From Tachypleus tridentatus (lineage: Eukaryota > Arthropoda > Merostomata > Xiphosura > Limulidae): a stretch of 64,000 nt of DNA. Below the pieces are notes generated by a model, which searched no databases, had not been told where the DNA came from, and worked only from the letters and a program-made list of their open reading frames with translations. The position numbers and the translations under genes were made by a program. This document shows positions 58,252-64,000 of the stretch, one piece after another. Location: positions 24,097,276 through 24,161,275 of the forward strand of contig NW_027467782.1 in assembly GCF_004210375.1 (NCBI RefSeq), read 5' to 3'. Position 1 is the first letter of the stretch; every line of letters begins with the position of its first letter.

Positions 58252-59077
58252 TATTAGGACTACTGTATTAACTAACTTAGGAAAAGAGTGGACGTTTGAA
58301 GCACAGGACATGAACTTCACACAGCAACCGAACAACAAACAACATAAAACACCTTTCTACTCTACTGTTCATGGTTTTTACTTACTGCTTGAGGCAGCAA
58401 GTCAACAACCAACCATTCAGTAGGAAGCGCCTCTAGCATAATTTTATTAAATCAAAGGGTGAACAAAATCAACCAATAAAGTGCAGAACGAAGAAAAATC
58501 CTAATTTCTGACCAATCCTGGCTTTAATAAATGTACATAAGAATAACAACGACTCAGAAATGTTGGAATTATTTTGTTAAATATATTGTCAGTTTTAATA
58601 TTATCTTTCTGAATTTCATTTCTAGGTTTTTTATGCTTGAAAGTTTGTTTAAAAAAATTAGAAAACTATATAAACAAAGAAGAAATTGTGGCAGTTTAAA
58701 ATATAAAAATTTTAACAAACGAAACTTAAAAATGGATCTACTTGAATAAAACGTAAATATACATAAGTGACATCTCTTGGAACGTACAATTACATAATGT
58801 ATTTGATTGTACTGAATTAATGTCTCCCTAGATGAATTATTGTGTATATGTGCACATGAAAATGGTTTTAAATGAAACAATTTAGGGTGTGGGTGCACAT
58901 AGAAGTTGTGTCTAATGGATTAAATGAAACAGAACATTTAAACAAATTTATTTTACTGGTCTTCTGAGGTGTATTTATTTCTTCATCGCTTCAACTATAC
59001 ATGTATATAACTGTATGCTTTTTCAACCATATATATATATACATATATATCTTGACAATGTATTTTGTTTTCTACAG
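58252..59077. other. Sequence upstream of SLC6 copy 2
   Basis: AT-rich, with a (TA)n tract near 59030-59050 just before the splice acceptor at 59077. No promoter or 5' exon was recognised. Confidence 0.4.
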
Positions 59078-60007
59078 CATTTGTTTGTGTTAAAGTTATG
59101 TCCTTGAATAAAGTATCTTCTGAAAATGAAACATCAGAAACCGTCAGTGTAGAAAATGGAGTGGAAATGATCACAATACCTGATGAAATGATCCAGTCGG
59201 TAACAAGTCCAGATAAGGAGAAAGAACCAGAACGTTGGAAATGGGAAGGAAAACTGGACTTTGTTTTACGTTTTATAAACTACGCTGTCGGTCTTGGCAA
59301 CATATGGTGATTTCCATACTTGTGTTATGAAAATTGTGGAGGTAAGTGTCTTGTGGTTTAATCCAACATAATATACATGAAACCTTTACCTTACCAAATG
59401 TTAAATCGATGGTTCTGATAGATTATATGTTGTTGTTTGTTATTTAGGGGCATTTTGTTTCCCTACCTCATCTGTTTAGTCTTGTGTGCTGTTCCTCTAT
59501 TCTTCCTGGAAGTGGCCATTGGTCAGTACCTCAGCGTTGGTGGTATCGGGGTCTGGAATTTAGTTCCTATCTTTAAAGGTAGCTCTTGTTGTTTACTTCT
59601 AGTGCCTTAGTATTTTCACCTTTCCCGGATAAATATAACACATACTTGTGTCTCAAATATGTCAACAGTTCTTATATTATGTAATCTACACTTTCACTAG
59701 GAATTGGCTCTGCTTCAATGGCCATCGTTTGTCTCTATAATATCTACTACGTGGTGATAATAGCTTGGACTTTATTCTACTTCGTGTTCTCAATGACGTC
59801 ACCACTGCTTTGGGAATCGTGTGGTAATTGTCAGCGATGTCGAGAAACCCACCTGTTGAGAAATTTATATGCAAAATGTTTTCTTAACCCAAACGAGCCG
59901 TGTGGTAATTGGTGGAACACAAAATACTGTATGAAAGAGGGAACCAACATCACGAATCTCAATATTACAGCCACCGAAGCAAAATCACCTGTAACCGAAT
60001 TCTGGGA

Positions 60008-62024
60008 GTAGGTTTAATTTTTTTATTTTTTAGATGAATTTATTATTTTCGATCAATAAATAAAAGTCGTATTTGGATCTAGTGTTCTCAGAATATTGTT
60101 TTCTATGTATATATATACATATATATATTACAATGGGAGTACAATTAAATAACTATTTTCTATCAACATAATTTTATTATTTATTCATTTTCCACATTTG
60201 TACACTGGTTTTTAGTCCAGTTAACTGTTTACCAGTAATTTATATTTTTCTACTTTAATTTATGAAAAATATATTATCGATAGTCCAAAATGTTTAACTT
60301 GTCCAGCCACAGTGGATTTTCAACATTTATTTTAAGATATACCACTATGTAAAATGATAATATAATTTATTTACTAACTTATAATATATGTGGTTTAAGT
60401 GTGTAGAACAAACAACTAATCCTTCACATTTAAGTATCAATCTAGGTAGATCTCAGTGTAATAAAAATCTTCCCAATTCTATTGAATTAGATCCCATTAA
60501 CAAACATTCATTTACTTATGTCAAAATAACTATCTTGGAAAATTATACAATGTAAATCTACTAATAAAAAGAGGAAAATATTTTGAAGAAGAAACTTTTT
60601 TATTCTTATGAATTATACAATGATTTTCAAAACAAAACTGCTGAATCTTTAAATAAAATTATTTGTATTAGAATTTTAATTGTAATAAATACTTGTAATA
60701 GTTAAAAAAAAAGAAGTAAAGGTGGCTTCCTAGTGGCATAACGGTTTGTCTGAAGACTTATAATGTAAGAAACAGATATCTCAATGTGTAACTTTGTGCT
60801 TAATAATGACAAAGTTAAAGGTAAAAATATAAAAAAATTGATTACTTTTGATAATTTGTATGAGAATGTAAGATACTTCTTTTAATAAATATGTTAACAG
60901 CTAAACTTAATAATAATAGAAGTTTTTTTATATAAATGATAGAAAATTTAAATATTTGTAAAATAATTGTTAAATTTTGAATTTAAACATATTTCTATTA
61001 AAAGTTTAATTTTAAATTTTGTTTAATATCATTTTTTGAATAAAAGAGTGGAGGTTGTAATTTTAACTTTTAGAATTTTTAGGATGCTTTTATTTCTTTG
61101 ATTTTATTTTTCTACGATTATTTTGCACGTGGAGGTTGTATCTGAATATTAAGCATAACTGCCTTCTCACAGTTGGCTGCAGCCCTATGAAAGGCAGTAG
61201 GAGTTGAGATATTACGTTTGTAAGCACTCAAATTCTAACCCTTAAATGATTTTACATACCTGCTGACTAGTCTGACATCAATGTCTGGATTTTGTCTGAT
61301 AAAATAATGTAATGACCACTAACATTATTTGTTGTGATTCATGGTTGAGAAATAAGATTAATAATTCAAAATAACTGTTTAATTTTAATTCTGTTATAAT
61401 GTTTGTTATATATATATTTTGTGGAAGTTGGTTAAAAATACAAGTACATCATTCAAAGTCATTATAGTTAAAAGGTAATTGTTCCAGGGGAAGCACACTT
61501 CCTCCAGAGGTACACATGTTTTAATTAGGGAAGTTTAGAAATAGTGTTTCAAAATTATTTTGCATGTAGTACCTGAGTCACTATTCTCACAAACTACCAT
61601 TCCTTTGTTTCTCTTCCTTTTCACAATATGAGATTAGTGTGCAAAATTCTGTTCAAAACAGATGATGCTTACTGTAGCTACATCTAGGAATAGGCTTAAC
61701 TAACAATGACTGTAATAATAATGGACACCTCATGTGCCAGTTTATGATGCACCATGTACCTTGTGAGAATTTTACCCAGTTAAACTTGTTATTGTTAATC
61801 TAGTAAGATAAATTTTAGGACATATATTTCTAGGTATAATTGGTTTTTAAATAACCTTCTTTGTTTCTATTATTGGCTTGAAAGGTACTTATAATACCAT
61901 AGTAGACAGTTTTATCATTTAATACTCAAAAATTAAAATTATGAAACCCTAACTGAAGTTGGCTCAATTGTACATTTCAATAATACAATATTTATTACTC
62001 TTTTGAAGTCGTCGAACATTACAG
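60008..62024. other. Intron of SLC6 copy 2 with a SINE-C relic
   Basis: 2 kb, AT-rich. 60722-60812 (plus) is a SINE-C relic (CTAGTGGCATAACGGTTTGT, AATGTGTAACTTTGTGCTTA). Nothing else was recognised. The small missing exon piece between loop 2 and TM4 was not found. Confidence 0.5.
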
Positions 62025-62189
62025 ATTACTTCAGGATTACATGACTTGGGAGGTGAGAACATGGAACTGAGTTTGTGTTTGTTACTTGCCTGGTTTGTGG
62101 TTTATTTCGTCATCTGGAAAGGTCTACTGAAAGTGGCAAGGTAAGATTTAAACTAAAATAAAACTTGGAAAGAAAGGAAAGATTGCATA

Positions 62190-62488
62190 AAACAGTGTTA
62201 CAGTAACCATAAGGAAACATCACCTAATGACATAAAACACCATTTTGTAATTACAAGAACAGATCACATAGTAACAAAAAAACATTACAGTAATCACAAG
62301 GAAAGATCACCTAATGACATAAAACACCATCATAGTAATTACAAGAACAGATCACACAGTAACAAAAAACATTACAGTAATCACAAGGAAAGATCATCTA
62401 ATGACATAAAACACCATTACAGTAATCATAAGGAAACATCACCTAATGACATAAAACACCATTACAATAATCATAAGAAAACATCACC
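62190..62488. repeat. Compound minisatellite in an SLC6 copy 2 intron
   Basis: Two alternating units: ATCACCTAATGACATAAAAC with ACCATTACAGTAATCATAAG (about 45 bp), and a longer version that adds TTACAAGAACAGATCACA and AGTAACAAAAAACATTACAG. The long and short units form a higher-order repeat of about 98 bp on the left and simple 45-bp units on the right. Confidence 0.9.
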
Positions 62489-64000
62489 GTTTATTTAATC
62501 CAATAATCTTTAATGTTTCTAGCATTAATTATTTCATTTCTTTGGACTGTTTTACTTCATTATTTGTTCATTGTTCACAGATTATTAAGGTGTCAGCAGT
62601 CACTCCATACTTCATTCGAATCATTCTTCTTATTCGTGGAGTGACGTTAGAGGGCGCTGGAGACGGACTACTTTTTTACATTACTCCAAAATTTGACAAA
62701 CTTTTGGTTCCCAAGGTTCGTTTATGTTTTTGTAATTACATTCATACACTAATGTTATTGTTATTATATTCATATATAAATGTTATTGTTATTACATTCG
62801 TATATAAATGTTATTGCTATTACATTCATATATAAATGTATTTGTTATTATATTCATATATAAGTGTTATTGTTGTTACATTGATATATAAATGTTATTG
62901 TCATTATATTCAGATTTAAATGTTGTTATTATATTAATATACTAATGTTATTATTATTACATTCATGTACGATATAAACACAAGTAAATATTAATGTTAG
63001 ATGTTAAAGGTTGTTGGACAGAACCCAACGCATATTCATTTACCAACGAATAGTGAGATTAACCGTACATTTTAATGCCCTTGACGTTGAAGACAAACAC
63101 TAACAACCAGGCTGGGCAAACAAATAAAACTTCCCATCTAATGTAACTGTAGTTTACGTCTTTGGTGAAAACAGTGTCATTGTTAATCAGTAACTGTCAA
63201 GCGACTTTTTTTCGTTTATTTGCTATCAAGCTCTAATACTAGTTAATAATTCTTTAATCAAAACGCAACGAAACTAAATTAGTGTTAAATTTAAATTTTC
63301 TCAGAAGTGAACTCTGTGAAATCAGTATTAATTTATTATATTAATGTTATTAGGTCTGGGTGACAGCAGGAACACAAGTGTTTTTCACCTTTGGTATTGG
63401 TTTCGGTTCCGTCGTAACTCTTGGAAGCTACAACAAGTTTAGCCAGAACTTCTTCCGGTAACAAAACAAAAAAACAAAATAATTTTTTTTTGATTTGATT
63501 ATTTAACAATGATTTTGCACAAAATGTTCAATATAATAATTCTCTGTACTCTGTATTCGTTATTCTTTCAATAGATATTATTGTACACTTTGAACACATT
63601 CATTATTGTTTCTATATCTTTATTTCTAGAGACGGAAATATTCTATATTTTGTTAACCCTGCTACCAGCATATTTGCTGGTACTGTGATATTTTCCGTTC
63701 TCGATCACATGGTCTACATGAAAGGCGACGGGACTGAAGCTGCTGATGTTGTGAAGTCCGGTAAGATAATTCAGTCTTCTTGTGCTTCAGTTGTTTATAT
63801 AAACACTAAAAGCTCTGTTTCTGTACTAAATCAACGTATTCAGAACAAACCTTATTAATATTTTCTTGAATCTTGGTTCTAAAACATTTAAAATGAAACG
63901 TTTATTGGTAAGTTACAGTGTATCAACATCTTAATATAAACTAAGTATTATCAGACACTGACCTGCTGTGTTTTTTACAGAGTACAAACACGGTCTTTGT

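Larger units (their letters stand above)
59078..64000 (+). pseudogene. SLC6 transporter copy 2 (GABA/taurine/creatine-like), partial and damaged
   Basis: Exons: 59078-59341 (ATG 59098; MSLNKVSSENETSETVSVEN, then LGNIW-stop-FPYLCYEN), 59448-59578 (TM1b-TM2), 59701 to about 60007 (IVCLYNIYYVVIIAWTLFYF for TM3, then a Cys- and N-glycosylation-motif-containing loop 2, ending PVTEFWE), 62025-62140 ([22 protein letters not shown]4), 62581-62715 (VTPYFIRIILLIRGVTLEGA; TM5), 63354-63457 (VFFTFGIGFGSVVTLGSYNK; TM6) and 63630-63760 (TM7). TM8-12 lie past the window edge. Lesions: TGA 59308-59310 at the gate Arg, a 1-nt loss in exon 2, a lost acceptor base before exon 3 with a usable AG three bases on, and a 1-nt deficit in the TM4 exon. 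About five codons expected between exons 3 and 4 are not seen. The last three exons are intact. It is better preserved than copy 1. Stop readthrough or assembly error cannot be excluded. Confidence 0.88.

Noticed and set aside
59065-59097. Upstream ATG of SLC6 copy 2 at 59065
   Set aside because: It lies before a good splice acceptor (CTACAG at 59077). The homologous start in copy 1 supports the ATG at 59098.
59308-59310. Selenocysteine reading of the TGA in SLC6
   Set aside because: The position is an arginine in the family, not cysteine, and no basis for a selenocysteine insertion signal could be seen. A CGA to TGA transition is simpler.

Overview
The window looks like non-coding-rich animal DNA, probably from a chelicerate. 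It is AT-rich, has no operons, and its only family-assignable host gene material is intron-split. It is crowded with tRNA-derived SINEs, LINE and Penelope-like relics, Tc1/mariner and hAT elements, and minisatellites. From memory, the dominant SINE (called SINE-A here) resembles repeats seen in horseshoe crab sequence. That is recollection plus inference, not a database result.

The one host gene family that can be named is SLC6 (sodium/chloride-dependent neurotransmitter transporter, GABA/taurine/creatine-like branch). It is present as two tandem, same-strand, closely similar copies: copy 1 at 44979-50031 and copy 2 from 59078 to beyond the window edge. Introns as well as exons match, so this is a segmental duplication. 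Both copies are damaged. They share a TGA in place of the conserved TM1 arginine, and each has private indels. Copy 1 has also lost the exons for the end of extracellular loop 2, TM4 and TM5. The 3' end of its TM8 exon, with its splice donor, has been amplified into a 41-bp minisatellite of about nine units (47818-48182). Three short open stretches (10948-11092 minus, 15160-15382 minus, 36631-36688 plus) have the form of first coding exons, but their families are not identified.

Layout. 1-20 kb: SINEs, three Jockey-like LINE relics, Penelope-like relics and a 240-bp mariner derivative. 20-22.2 kb: the best-preserved reverse transcriptase (minus strand), cut by a 500-N assembly gap at 22248-22747. 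23.5-27.6 kb: a hAT MITE with a perfect 8-bp target duplication, a complete but dead Tc1 element, and a tandem array of CCAAT boxes. 28.4-29.5 kb: a 37-bp minisatellite. 30-35 kb: CR1-like and hAT relics. 35.7-38.2 kb: tandem repeats including a 47-bp minisatellite. 39-44 kb: SINEs and degenerate repeats. 45-50 kb: SLC6 copy 1. 50.2-53 kb: a CR1-like LINE (minus) carrying a nested SINE. 53.4-58.3 kb: SINEs, a near-perfect hairpin and a MITE. 59-64 kb: SLC6 copy 2.

SINE families are named A to D for this report. A has a tRNA-Lys-like head and is about 280 bp. B is about 120 bp. C is about 120 bp. D is a tRNA-like head on an A-like body. A, B and C share a 3' module built around CAGATAGCCC and GCTTTG. 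Nested insertions with visible target-site duplications give a relative chronology. No previously undescribed functional system was demonstrated. The strongest novel signals are the splice-donor minisatellite, the shared nonsense codon at the transporter gate arginine, the shared SINE tail, the fold-back hairpin at a rearranged SINE end, and the CCAAT-box array.
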